DNA of 64,000 bases from contig VICG01000013.1 of NCBI GenBank assembly GCA_008692225.1, positions 2,103,001-2,167,000 of the forward strand, read 5' to 3'. The position numbers and the translations under genes were made by a program. Below, piece after piece: positions 37,501 through 48,826 of this stretch. The notes under the pieces are model-generated. The model ran no database searches and was not told the DNA's origin. It saw only the letters and a program-made list of their open reading frames with translations. The number at the start of each line of letters is the position of its first letter. Within the stretch, counting starts at the first letter, position 1. This DNA is from Monilinia fructicola. Taxonomy: Eukaryota; Ascomycota; Leotiomycetes; Helotiales; Sclerotiniaceae.

Positions 37501-38175
37501 CCACTTCTCTTGTTTTTTGGTTAAAGACTGCGCGACCAAGGAGTCTGACCAGATATGGTCATACGTATGGTAGAATCTAGATCTGTTGATGGAAGAGCAT
37601 TGCTCATTCCGTTAATTTTATACATGCTCTTTCTTTCTCTACCTTGTATTCTGCTAGGCACATTTCATAATTCTGTAAGATGAATGTATTCTCAATTCGT
37701 CTTTTTTGGCTTTGTCCGTCTTGAACATGTTTTCATACACCATAAGCCTTTCGAAACGCGCTGATATCGATGTGGGAAAACTTGGCTGTGCTGGTGTTTA
37801 GCTTCTATCAGCGAAGCCAAGGCGATAGATTCCAACCAGTCGATTTCTAAAGCCATATAGGGTGCCGGTAGTTCTGAATGGTCAATAGATCACTACATGC
37901 CATATTGATGGTGATAGCACAAATTTCTCAAGTCTGGTTAAGATTTAAACTGGCTGTTTATTGATTATTCCGGTCCATGATGTACATGAAAGCAGGATCT
38001 CATTAGAACTATGATACAGAGTTTAGATTGTGTTGTATGATCAAGTACAAGAAGAACGCGCTGCAAAACCCCTCGGAGTTTCCGTATCCACAAATGGATT
38101 TAAAAAGTAAACATAAATCGTCACATAAAGCCTTAGCTCAAGTACCCAGCTCCAGAAGCCGAATTGCCAACATCA

Positions 38176-39245
38176 TCATAGGTACCAGCCATCCTGATAC
38201 AACTCCTGTCTAAGTTGTTCTTCTACAACCGCAAAACCTTGAAGAGGCCCCTGGTATACGCAATACTCAAGATCGTTATGCCAATAGAATCCCCATCCTT
38301 CGATGACATATTTCTCCATGGCACGTGCCAAAGTAGTATGCTTGCTAGGATCCTTAGAGCCAACTGTTCTACCTTTTCGATTGATAACTCTCTCTCGCAT
38401 TACCATCCAAGAGACTTTGTAAGGAAACGAATCACCGGTGACCATGTCTTCAGTTGAAAGAACTCCAACCTCAGACTCGGATGGGACCCATTGCAACCAT
38501 CCCTGCAGGTCTAATTTGTCTAGCTTCATGACTCCAGCTTCATGGTAATCACGCAGGTCGTCGAACAATTCCTCCCAGCTCTCAGTACCGCGAAGGCATG
38601 GCTTGTAAAGGGTAACAGACTTGAGAGTACGGCCGTTGACTCGAAGAACATTGGCGAGATCTGAGGCGTAAACGAACAAGTAATCAAGACGGAGGGTGGT
38701 TAGTTTCTTCCATGGTTCGGTGCCCATATAACGCAATTGTGGCTGAGAGCATCGATGCTCGAATGCGATCTCATTCTTGACAGGATCGTGGGATCGAAGA
38801 CCAATGGTTCTGTATGTGAAACTCTTGGAATGAGTGCGACAAGCAGAAATGATGGACTCTCTAACGAGCCAGTAGTCGCTGTACTCTCCGAGAGGAAATT
38901 CAAAGATCAGCACCGATTCAATTAAGTAGCTCAAGACAATTTCAGACATTCTCTTGTTGGTGAGGCGCAGACTCTTCAGTGTATACATATCGCAGAATCG
39001 ATAAATGAGTCCCCAAACCTCGTCAGGGCACTCGGAGGTATCGAAAGCAGAAATTGCCGCATCATCTTCCTTGACTATTGAAAGTGGTTAGCACGAACCG
39101 CAACTTCTTAAGAATGGAAGGAATTAGTACTCTCGAACTTGATATGAGTATATCTTGCTACTATCGCCGCAGCCATGAGGTTTTCTTCCTTGATTCTATG
39201 CTGGTCTCCCTCATTACCGATGGGAGCTGGGGCAATTGTAGCCAT
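38176..39245 (-). CDS. F-box-like / leucine-rich hypothetical protein
   Basis: Two exons on the minus strand (39131-39245 and 38176-39074) joined by a 56-bp intron give 337 residues. Start is MATIAPAPIGNEGD. Around residues 40-75 the text CPDEVWGLIYRFCDMYTL then LKSLRLTNKRMSEIV has the spacing of an F-box (P-x-E-[VI]-x-x-x-I-x-x-x, L-x-x-L-R-x-[TV]-[NC]-[KR]). The rest looks like irregular leucine-rich repeats (KKLTTLRLDYLFVYASDLANV, LKSVTLYKPCLRG), as in many ascomycete F-box proteins of unknown target. If so, it would act as a substrate adaptor of an SCF ubiquitin ligase. It is isolated in a gene-poor interval. Confidence 0.68.
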
Positions 39246-39522
39246 GGCTCAGGAGATTTGAGATGGGGTGGTTGTTAACAGTCTGCAGTAAATCTAAAAC
39301 CATATCAGCATATGGTGTAGGAGCAAACCGAACTTGATACAGATGATTTGACAAAGACTGTCGAGACAAAGATCAAAAGATAGAAAGAATTAAAATGAGT
39401 GCAAACCTACTATTTTGAAGGTTATCGAATGGAACACACGAAGCCAAGTTCTGTGTTGGTTGTGTGAAGATTGCTTCAGGATTTCAAATGTTAAGTTCTG
39501 CTTGATATCAAATTATCAATGA

Positions 39523-39526
<4 letters not shown>

Positions 39527-39571
<45 letters not shown>
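39527..39571. repeat. (CAA)n trinucleotide microsatellite
   Basis: About 14 uninterrupted CAA units in non-coding DNA. Confidence 0.92.
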
Positions 39572-39920
39572 GCCGAGGCCATAATGGTCCGAGAACAGTT
39601 AAGAGCAAGTTTTAGCCAATCTTGTGCTTAACCGGAATTTCCCTTACCATCTTCCAACTTTCTCGCACTCATTTTAAATCTCTAATTTCCCAAATATTCT
39701 TTCTGTGACAGCTTCTCGGTCTGCTTTCTTCCGACCATACTCTTCCAAGGTTACTCCTCAGCCACAAATCTCCTCTCTTGTACAGCTTCAAGTATCAATG
39801 TATATCATGGCCATCCATGCTTATATTCCATTCTGGTAGGTTGATATTCTCATATTGTCCCCACGAAAGACGTCAATAGATTGGACATCCCCATGGTTGT
39901 TTGATTCAAGACAATAACAT

Positions 39921-40660
39921 CTATGGTGGTCTGATGGTGGTCTGATGGTGATCCGACGGTGATGGGTGATGTAGACCAAAGAGATCTATCGTATCAGTGA
40001 CACAGCCTTTGAAATCTTCAAGTGTCTGGTAATTGTTGTCTTCATCAAGACTGAAAAGAAAGTATGGGGATCCAAACAATTTCTATTGCTCAATCTTAGA
40101 TTTCAAAGACTTTAACTTAGCTGGATCAAACTCATGAGCAAAAGCTGACTTGGTTTGTCAAACAGGAATATTCACGAGTTGAAACCCAGCAAGATCAATG
40201 TCTGCTTCAAGCAAGCCGCACATGTTGAGCACTTGAGTAAGTGCAATCCTGGCCTTCTATAAGCTTTGGTTGAGAAACAAAGGTACGTTTTGGAAGTGGC
40301 GCTGGACAATCAGCCCAACTCCCCTTCGAGCCGAGTAATCTCTATAGCTAACAGAATTTCCTGACAGTAACATCACGTACCAAGAAGTTGGCCTGTATTT
40401 CTTCCTTTGCACAACTTTCAGCTCGGCTGAGGCCACGCCTTGGTACTCAAAAAGCGGTCATTGGGCAGACCATATGATCAATATGGTCTAAGAAACAGAT
40501 GAGAGGGGTGGTTATCATGGGATTCAACGAAGAATTCTATCAGAACCTCTTCCTCAGGCGTTCTATAATTCCGCTGGACTTGCTGTCAGACTTCTGACGC
40601 CAGCTGTATGAGGTCTGTGCTACCCGGGAGCACAGTTTTCAATAGGATCTACTTTGCTCG
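39921..40660 (-). pseudogene. Decayed coding region of unknown family, many stop codons
   Basis: Read on the minus strand, a protein-like frame runs from about 40490 down to 39921 with stops at 40458-40460 (TGA), 40257-40259 (TAG), 40158-40160 (TGA) and 40083-40085 (TAG). Between them the text is rich in normal protein words, such as SAELKVVQRKKYRPTSWYVM, GVGLIVQRHFQNVPLFLNQS, MCGLLEADIDLAGFQLVNIP and GSPYFLFSLDEDNNYQTLED. A second minus frame over 40660-40410 also reads well (LPGSTDLIQLASEV, then NYRTPEEEVLIEFFVESHDN), again with TGA stops, so there is probably a frameshift near 40445. All four listed stops can arise from CGA or CAG/CAA by one C-to-T change, the change expected from repeat-induced point mutation (RIP). 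I do not recognise the family. Confidence 0.6.
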
Positions 40661-41037
40661 GGAATGTTGAATCTTTGTTGGTGTTACGTATGCAAACAAT
40701 TGGCTTGAAGCTAACGGATGTCCGCTGCAGGTACAAATGACCATACGGTTATGCTGCAGATATTCTACACTCCACAAGAAAACCGATCACCACCAGCTCC
40801 CCACCAGCAGCGACTCATATCTAATCTGGTCTCATTGATTCCTTCTATCTCTATCGAGAGCTGATCTTCAAAATGAGTGGTGCCTATATCAAGCGTAGGT
40901 CTGTTGTGGAAGGTTGTAAGAAAAGACTTTGGGCCAAAATAAGAGTTATGTATAGCCCAGTACTCTACTGATAACACTATCATTGTTACCGATCCCACTG
41001 TTCCTTACGCTAGGTGGGCTGTGACTCAACCAATGTT

Positions 41038-41105
41038 TGCATATCCATCGTTTTGCGAACGATGCATACCTTTCAATGGTTGTACTCGTAGGGGAGAATA
41101 CTATA
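41038..41105. repeat. Copy 1 of a diverged duplicated segment
   Basis: About 65 bp beginning GCATATCCATCG and containing an ACGATRCATACNT block matches 42326-42392 in the same orientation, with roughly three quarters of bases identical. Many differences are transitions. Confidence 0.6.
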
Positions 41106-42325
41106 TGTTTCTATGTGCTTGAACAACTCTCTAGTATGAATGCGAATTTGCGTAATTTTGCTTAATGAAAAAACGCGATATATCCTTTTCGAAAGTGGAG
41201 ATATTCCGAAAAACGAGCACAATTTTTCGGAACGAACAGGATCATGTAGGTTTCGATTCTCACACATCCACAAACATCAAATAACTAATATTATTAGCCT
41301 AGCACCTACAATATCCAAATATGCCTTCTCTGAAACAACATTCTTCTGCATGTTAAGATAGCTTGACAATACCAAGCTCGCCTCGGGGCTTTCGGTGCTG
41401 TCGCTGAAGGTTGCATGACCTTCGTTGCTTCACACCTTTAGCATCATCAGCAAGCTCTTCTGTGGTATGCATTTACCCCCACATATTGATTATTGGTTGT
41501 CACTGACATACTTTGCAGGACCTCTCACCAAAGGTTCTGAAGCTCTCACAGCATCAGTATTCGGAGAACCGGGTTCCTGCCACTCGAATCGTGTCAAGCA
41601 GAGCCATATAGGGGCTATACAGCCACCAGGTCACTAGTCAATGTATGACACTGATAGAACGGTCATCATAAATTATGTTCTCAATCAGTGAGGATCCGCA
41701 CCATCTAGGTTGACCAAGAAAACTAATGACCATGAAAGTATGATGATGAAGTCAGAAAATTGCTCACTCAGTTCAATCAGCTACCTGGACTGCAAAGATA
41801 AGGAAAGCATCTGGATCTCCGAAGCGAGACATTATTGCTGAACTTCCTCGCGCGAGCACGGCTTCTCCATATTGCCCTCCTTCTGGCCCCCCTGCGCAAA
41901 ATCAAAATCAGTTTTCTCGTGCCCCATTCATCAAAAGGTACGTTGCAATTTTTCAAAGTAGCCAAAATGCTTGATCTATCTATTTCTGGAAGGTCGCGAT
42001 GATTGGCTGAACCAGACACTAATCACAGAGAGTTGTTGAGCGTGGCGAAAAATCTGTAGTGTTTTGATCGTTAAGTTTGTTTTACCAAGCCTTGTCCATA
42101 AAACTCTTCGGGATAGCGTTGCTGGTCGTTTGTCGAACAGATTCGACAATCGTATGAATACTGATCATCACAGGGAGGTAGAAACAACGTCACTTGCAGA
42201 TATTGCAATTTGGAGGTTGAATGGATCTTGGGCGAACGGAGCCAAGCCGGGTAGATTCTCAATGGATATCAATCTATCAAAACTTGTTGACTTTGTGACT
42301 TGCTGAATGCTATCTGCACATGTTC

Positions 42326-42392
42326 CGCATGTCCATCGCTTCGGTGGACGATACATACTTCTCAATAGTTGTTTCGTAAGGGACGATGCTAG
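42326..42392. repeat. Copy 2 of a diverged duplicated segment
   Basis: This is the partner of 41038-41105 and begins GCATGTCCATCG. Both copies are followed by a CGTA(A/G)GGG(A) block. Neither copy is in an intact gene. Confidence 0.6.
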
Positions 42393-43037
42393 ATTTTTAT
42401 AGTCTGATGACTACCGCTTGTCACTGCCAAACCTATCAATGATCAGTTGCTTCGAATCGGATGATGGCGAGTTCTATGAAGGTTCTCAATACCGTTAATC
42501 GGTAAGAACTCCCTTCATGCTCCATCAACAGACACCGGCTGACCACCCACAGGATATAGACGAGGAAAGCAGACATTGGAGAAGTTCTTTGCGCCAGAAG
42601 CTGACTTTTTGCGCATTTCTGGTATATGCTGAATATACGAAGACTCAATCTTTCAGCAAAGAAGCGGGAAAGGAGGAGAGAGCAGCGGACGATGGAAATG
42701 ACGCAATCGAATCCAGCTGCACGCCATCTGCAAGAAATAGCAAGGTCGAGCCTTCTATCAAGAAGACAAGGTGAAAGATTATTTCCCTTGCAATGATCTG
42801 AAGAGGGAAGGAGGAGATGGGATATCAGGCCTAGGGTTACTTTTTTCCTGATGCTAGGATATGATTTAGACCTAAAATATATCCACTCAAAGCAACATCC
42901 ATGGATACTCTTCAGTATTGAATCATCAATCAAAAACCTAAGCATCCATGGACATATCACAAGGGAAAACCTTGGCCGTGAATACCTACCAATAGCAACT
43001 CGAGTAGGTGAGTAGGTGAGTAAAGTACTGTACCTAG

Positions 43038-43876
43038 GTACCCTATGGGACCAAAATTCCTATAAAAAGCCAGTAAATCAACGTTTTTTCAAAAATATTA
43101 TATTTTATGAAATATATAGATATATATAAATAATCTAAATTATATCAATTTAACTATAAATAATTAGAATTCTATTAGTTTCTTTAAAAAGAACTGTTAA
43201 TTTATCTAAAATTTATTAGTTTATCTATTAATTTATTTATAAATAATTTAAAATCTATTAATTGGCTTAAAATGAATTACTTTCGTTAAATAAATTAATT
43301 TTATTAGGCTTTATTCAATATACTAATTCTTAAATATCTTTGAATTTTCATTCTTTTATTTTTTTTTTTTATTCTTTTTTTATTCCTTTATTTATTCATT
43401 CTTTTCATTATATTGAAAGTATAGTAAATTAAAATTATTTTGTTAAAATTCGAAAAAGTAAATTACTTTTTCTATTCGTTTTCCCCTTTATTTCTTGCTT
43501 TTTTTAATATTAATACTTTAAATAAGCTTAACAATTTCAAATCTCTTAAATAACTTTAATAATAATAATAATAATATTATTATTATAATACTTATAATAC
43601 TTATAATTGTAATTATAATTGTAATTATTTAAATAATCGTTTAAGTGATTATAATGTTTTTAAAAATAAATTAGCTTTTATAATAATAGAATTTCAAAAT
43701 TTATACTAGTTATATTAACGTTCTTTTATTTTTTAGTATATAAGCTATATAAAAAGATTTATATATATTTTTATATAATTTTACAATAAAAACAAATAGA
43801 TTGTAAATGAAATTAGGTTTTTAATACAAGATTCATTGATTGTTAAAAGATTAGAATTTTGGTCCCGTAGGGGTAC
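43038..43876. mobile_element. AT-rich element with terminal inverted repeats (MITE-like), ~840 bp
   Basis: The left end reads GTACCCTATGGGACCAAAAT (43038 onward). The right end (43853-43876) reads GAATTTTGGTCCCGTAGGGG then TAC, close to its reverse complement over about 23 bp. The interior is extremely AT-rich with no open frame of note. The shape fits a non-autonomous, transposase-less element, or a RIP-degraded relic. No clear target-site duplication could be fixed because the right end abuts the next element. Confidence 0.7.
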
Positions 43877-44126
43877 TTGGTGTTGTTTTGGGTCTATGCC
43901 GGGCTAAAAATCTACAAAATAGTATATCTTTTAAATTCTTTTTTATATATTATAAAACTTCCATTTTGAAGAATTTAAATATACTAAATGTTTTTTTTAA
44001 GTTAATAATACTACAAAGCTTTATTTATAATTTTTGATGGATTCGTTGACTTATTATAATTTTTTAAAATAAATTCCGTTTTCAGTTAATTTTTAGCCCG
44101 GCATTGACCCAAAACAACGCCAAGTA
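43874..44126. mobile_element. Second AT-rich TIR element, ~250 bp
   Basis: The left terminal repeat (43874-43912) reads TACTTGGTGTTGTTTTGGGT, then CTATGCCGGGCTAAAA. The right end (44088-44126) is its near-exact reverse complement, with TAGCCCGGCATTGACCC and ends CAACGCCAAGTA. The ~36-bp inverted repeats enclose about 175 bp of AT-rich DNA. The element shares the bases GTAC/TACTTGG with the end of the previous element and ends 235 bp upstream of the AT-hook gene. Confidence 0.75.
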
Positions 44127-44360
44127 GGTGTCGGGTAATTATATCAAGGTTACGTAAGCATCGATGAATGAATAAAATCTTGGAATACAGCAGTCAAGAT
44201 TAATCTTAAGGTTAACCTTACGAGGTAATCTTAGAACTAACGACAACTCAAACGCAATATCGAAGATGATATATTCTTCACGTTATACTTGAGTAGTAGT
44301 TCATAATTATTATCAACTTACTTATTATAAGCAAACACAATAATTCCACAATCATTGAGA

Positions 44361-45789
44361 ATGTTACCGTCAAACTATTCGTCCTATCATCCTAATCACC
44401 AACAGGAGAACGATGGAGACTTTCCGCAGCCATATTATCAGAGCCGACCTCATATGCAGATGCACAACTATGCACAACCACATATAGAGCAGCAGCAATT
44501 CGAGCAGAATCAAAAACACGTGCAGATGCATCAAAGTCAGATATCATCGTCCTCTCCTGCCCAAAATTATTATTTAAATAATCCACCACACTCTCAAGCT
44601 CCACTTCGTACCAGGAGCGATAATGGTTCTTCCACACCACAATATTCAAGCTCAATACAAAAGAAAAGCGTATTGGGTCAGCGTCCGTTTGCTTCAAATT
44701 CACCAAGTGCGGAAATGTCCTTCCAAACTTCCTCCGGACAGCTAGAAGGCAGGGGCTCAGGATCTCACACTGGCCATGGAGATTCTGCTCAGGTGCTTAT
44801 CAGACCTACGGATGCACCCCGACGTGGACGTCCACCAAAGAATGCTTCAGGTACTCCGGCGCCAAAAACTCAAAAACCTTCTATTCCAAAAAGAAGAGGC
44901 AGACCACCTAAAGACTACACTGCCCTAGCCAAAAATGCTGATCTAGAGCTCTTGATGGCAAAAGATCAAAAGACTACACACGCCAAAAAGTCCAATTCCC
45001 AATCAGATGATAATCAACCAAAGAGACGAGGTCGTCCTCCCAAGCAACCTTCTCCAGAAGTAGAGATTCAAGCACCTAATCCAATGTATCTTATTTACAA
45101 ATGCGAATGGAACAACTGCCCTGCTCAATTACACAACTTGGCTACCTTGAGATTCCACCTTTTCAAAAATCATGGGAAGAAGGAGAATGCAATGTATAGT
45201 TGTTTGTGGAAAGGCTGCAATACTCCAAAAACTACTGAAGGGAGAGATGAGTTGGTGCCAGAATCAGGACGCGTTACACAATACGAATTCAAGGACGAAG
45301 ATGAGTGGAAGAGCCATGTTGAGAAAAGGCACCTCACTCCTTACGCGTGGCATATGGGAGATGGACCTCAGAACTCATTAGGTATGATTTATGTTTTTCA
45401 CATCAAATTGATGACATATGCCCGAGGCCGTTTAAATGTAAAAGTTGCGATAAATATACTAAATAGCATCAGGCGGACCCAAAAAATACGACCCCTCTAT
45501 TCTTCCGGCATATCTTTTCGACAAGAATGGTGTTCAAGTGACACCGTCGGTCGAAAACCAGCAACTCGAGGATGGAGACCCTCGAGAGAACAATGCCCGG
45601 AGATTCAAGAGACGTCTCAGCGGGCTTGATTATGTATTAGATCCTATCTACGACTCCAAATCCAAGTCTCCTATCCAAGCCAGAGAAAGTAATGTTCAAG
45701 AGAACAATGAAGTTCATAGCGGTACTGAAGATGAAGGTGAAGGTGAAGCTGATGACAATGTGGATATGAACAGTGGCTCAAGTATTTGA
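44361..45789 (+). CDS. AT-hook and C2H2 zinc-finger DNA-binding protein
   Basis: Two exons (44361-45381 and 45473-45789) give 445 residues. The first 140 residues are Gln/Ser/Pro/His-rich and disordered. Three AT-hooks follow, at about residues 154-160 (RRGRPPK), 178-184 (KRRGRPP) and 222-228 (RRGRPPK). Then come two C2H2-type fingers of the spaced fungal kind: YKCEWNNCPAQLHNLATLRF with HLFKNH, and YSCLWKGCNTPK with a long insert before SHVEKRH. The C-terminus has an acidic tail (EDEGEGEADDNVD). It should bind AT-rich DNA in the nucleus and may regulate transcription or chromatin. The intron begins GTATGA, and the splice keeps LGGPKKYDPS in frame. Its promoter borders two AT-rich TIR elements. 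Confidence 0.88.
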
Positions 45790-47079
45790 CGGGATTTGAA
45801 GATGATTTGGATATCCGAGTGCTACATTTTTAATTTTTAACGATACCATTCGGTATCTAGAAGGACGAATTGTCACTGATTGTGGGGAGCATTTGAGTCT
45901 TTTTTAGCGTGCATGTGTGGCATCACCTTTGATTATGATGGGAAGATTTGACTTAACGTTCTTTGGTGCACATGCTTTAAAAACTGGTTGAAGAGTGAAT
46001 TGAACCACGGCGAGTTTCGAGACGAGTATATGCATCTGTTTGACACACATGCATACGATCCCGGGCTCAGCATGGTTGAAGAAGCTTGATTATCGTTGCG
46101 AATTGGGCCAATCCTTTTTATGGGAACAAACACATTGAATAGATCTTACAACTTTGAACTAATACCTTGAATATTCTGGAGAAACGAAGAAGTCAAGTTC
46201 CTGTCGTTTATGCAAATTTGGTATTTTTTTCGGCTGGAGAAGAGAGAGTGCTGAAACAGGGGGTAGGAAGTTCCAAGAAATGCGAAATACGGTCGATAAC
46301 AAAGTTGTAAGGCTGGTTTCAATACGCAGATCCACTAATCCATTCATGTATTGATGTCCATGCTATGCAAATTTCTATGTCAATATTGTGGATTCAATTT
46401 TTGTAATAATAAAAGCTCTTGACGTCGGAGTACCTATAGGAGTCTGAATGCTGCATGTTCTCCCTCAACCCTCCAAAGATATTTTCATTCAAACCATATA
46501 GCGATATCAAGGTTTGTAATGTTTTATTCAGCGGCTGGAAATACTATATCAAGAGATATATATTACTCTAGTAAAGTGATAGACGGGATTCCCCCTCACT
46601 GGTAAATAAGTAGCGTATATAAGTTATGATGACCCCCTTTTTATACCCTTCTGATCCAGTAGCACAAAGAACTACATATATTTCAAATATATCAGTTCTC
46701 GAAAGTTGGTTTCCATTATTATACTACAGTGCTTATTTTTCTTCCAACCAGTTTCTTTGTTCTCGAAGCCCAAACTTGGCTCAAAGGCTTCGACAACCTG
46801 GTCCGCAACGAGAAGCCTTCAACGAGGCTCTTTGTGTTAGCTTTGACTGGATTCTTTCTCCTTATAAAGTGCCTTGTGAAATGATAATCTTCAAAATTGA
46901 TTCTCCCTTGCTATTTTTCTGCGAGATCTGATTTCTACATCATTTGACCTCCTTATGAGCGATTATTTTCCATGACACCTGAGCTCTTAATGAAATCGCA
47001 GCTCTCAAGATATTAAAAAAATCGCGCCAAGTTTCTTCCTCATTGAATTCAAGCATATACTTTCCAACAGTTAGCAAAA
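45790..47079. other. Intergenic between AT-hook gene and membrane-protein gene
   Basis: No gene is seen in 1.3 kb. A 101-codon frame at 46626-46931 has no motif and is not called. Confidence 0.55.
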
Positions 47080-48279
47080 ATGGCCGAGACAGCTGCAAGC
47101 AGACGAAGAAGACCAGTAAGCTTGGGATCCTACGAACCTTTTCCTCCTATGGATCGCGCAGCTTTCAGAGCACAATTCTTGAAACCTACCACGAAATCTC
47201 CCTCAGTACCAGGCTCTCCACCCACCACACCGCCCTCTCGCCCCAGATTTCAATCACCCCAGTGGCTTTTAGATTTCTGGGCCTCCAAAAACGGCGTTAG
47301 GATCCTCGAGTTCTGGAATAAGAGGATTCTACCATACAAAACAATCCCCGTGATTCTCGTCTTCCTATACTGCATCAACATCTCCCTGGTCTCATACAAT
47401 TATTTCCTTGAAGCCGAAAATGATCTCGCATACGTAAGTAAAGCCCTCAAGATCGCAGGGGATTTCTCAGAAACAGCCGATGATGGCTATCTATTCGAGC
47501 AATTTCCCAAAGCATTCCGCAACGCATCTTCAGACCTCAGAGAATTCTACACCGCTCACGTCAAGAGATACGATCCCTTGGCAGACCCACTGTACAACAT
47601 CCTCAGCGAAATCGAAGCCCTGCAACTGAAATGGGAATTCTTCGCCCTGTCTCGCGACAACGCCATCACGAGCGTAAAACAGCACGTGCAATCCTCGCGC
47701 GCCGTCTTCAACGAAGAATACGAGAAGCTCGCTCGCAACAAAACGGGCGGTTTGCAGTGGTGGCAGAGACAGCTCAAGAGGTTTCTCTTGCAGCATCCCT
47801 ATCAGGCGCGTTTGGAGCCGGCGGCGTTTCTGAATATCACAGGTGAGATGGAGCTGTTGATTTCGACGTGGCGCGCCACTGTGATCCCGGATTTGAAGTA
47901 TAGACTTGTATCGAAGAGGTGGGGACACATGGGTGGATTACCCGGGCAGATGGCAGAGGTGGAAATGGAGTGGATATGGAAGAGTTGGGGGGATGTAAGG
48001 TTTAGGAGTCCCCCGGTGGAGAGGTTGGAGAAGGTTAGGCAGAAGGCGGTTAGTGTGTTGGAGGGGGCGGATAGGGATTATGAGAGGATTTGGTTGACGA
48101 TCAATTTGTTGCATAAGGTGGAGGGGACGAGGACGAGGAAGAGGAAGGACTCTAGTCTTGGGGCTGGGTTTGCGTGGTGGCATTTGGAGAAGTTGTTGAA
48201 GAGATTTGATTGGGCTATCAAGCGGTTGGAGGATGGGGAGTGGATTGTTAGGAAGAGACAGAATAGTCGGGTTGACTAG
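47080..48279 (+). CDS. Single-pass membrane protein of unknown function
   Basis: A single-exon 399-residue protein starting MAETAASRRRRP in good context (CAAAAATGGCC). The N-terminal ~85 residues are basic and Pro/Ser-rich. One strong membrane helix is at about 88-109 (IPVILVFLYCINISLVSY), followed by a long hydrophilic, mainly helical domain with NASS, NKT and NIT sequons. Basic residues before the helix and sequons after it suggest N-terminus in the cytosol and the large domain in the ER/Golgi lumen or outside the cell; this is inference. The last third is rich in Trp, Arg and Lys. I do not recognise a family. Confidence 0.82.
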   Translation: MAETAASRRRRPVSLGSYEPFPPMDRAAFRAQFLKPTTKSPSVPGSPPTTPPSRPRFQSPQWLLDFWASKNGVRILEFWNKRILPYKTIPVILVFLYCINISLVSYNYFLEAENDLAYVSKALKIAGDFSETADDGYLFEQFPKAFRNASSDLREFYTAHVKRYDPLADPLYNILSEIEALQLKWEFFALSRDNAITSVKQHVQSSRAVFNEEYEKLARNKTGGLQWWQRQLKRFLLQHPYQARLEPAAFLNITGEMELLISTWRATVIPDLKYRLVSKRWGHMGGLPGQMAEVEMEWIWKSWGDVRFRSPPVERLEKVRQKAVSVLEGADRDYERIWLTINLLHKVEGTRTRKRKDSSLGAGFAWWHLEKLLKRFDWAIKRLEDGEWIVRKRQNSRVD

Positions 48280-48826
48280 AAGGGTTATGGTATTGTTACT
48301 TGGTTTCACGGGTGGTGGTGTTGAAGGAGAGAGATTGTTTTCTGCCACGAAGGGTATTGGAGAGGTTGACTAGATCTAAATAAGTACATCTCTGCCTGTT
48401 TACCTTTGATTTGGAGACAGGACGGTTGTTGTATTTGAAATCCATCGAGCTTTTCTGCGTTTATGGGGAGGGGAGTACAAGGTTTGTTTTGAGAGTTATC
48501 TACCTGATCTGACTTGCAATAACCAAAATCTATTGCCAGCAACAGCGAGATTTTTGATGGCTCAAATTTAAAAGTGGTTGGCATCCCACGAGAGGCAATG
48601 GTAGAGAACTACCTGGAGCAGTTACGAGGTGTAATATCTGGCCAATAATCACTGTTTTTTTTATCTCACGGGAAGGCTTCAAGTAATTTGAAAGCAGTAT
48701 CACGAATTTTTGACCCCTAACCCCTGATTCCAATTGAAAGCAACAGTGACATATCGAAACTAGCAGCCACATCAAATGAAGCTACTGTTGTGATACTTCA
48801 TTGAGCATTTCTCTGAGTTCTCCCCC
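48280..48826. other. Intergenic between membrane-protein gene and RBR relic
   Basis: About 0.55 kb. No gene is seen; short open frames only. Confidence 0.5.

Larger units (their letters stand above)
33585..38175. other. Gene-poor interval between adh1 and F-box-like gene
   Basis: 4.6 kb with no gene I can support. It contains GT-rich simple DNA (33600-33660), a hexanucleotide tract (34543-34594), CT/CA-rich DNA at about 35265-35300, and many short open frames with no family resemblance. The first kilobase should contain the adh1 promoter. Confidence 0.5.
39246..44360. other. Gene-poor interval with relic gene and TIR elements
   Basis: Over 5 kb without an intact gene. It holds a (CAA)n tract, a decayed coding region (39921-40660), a pair of similar segments 1.3 kb apart, and two AT-rich inverted-repeat elements (43038-44126), each listed separately. 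The rest (about 40.7-42.9 kb) has short open frames only. Confidence 0.6.
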
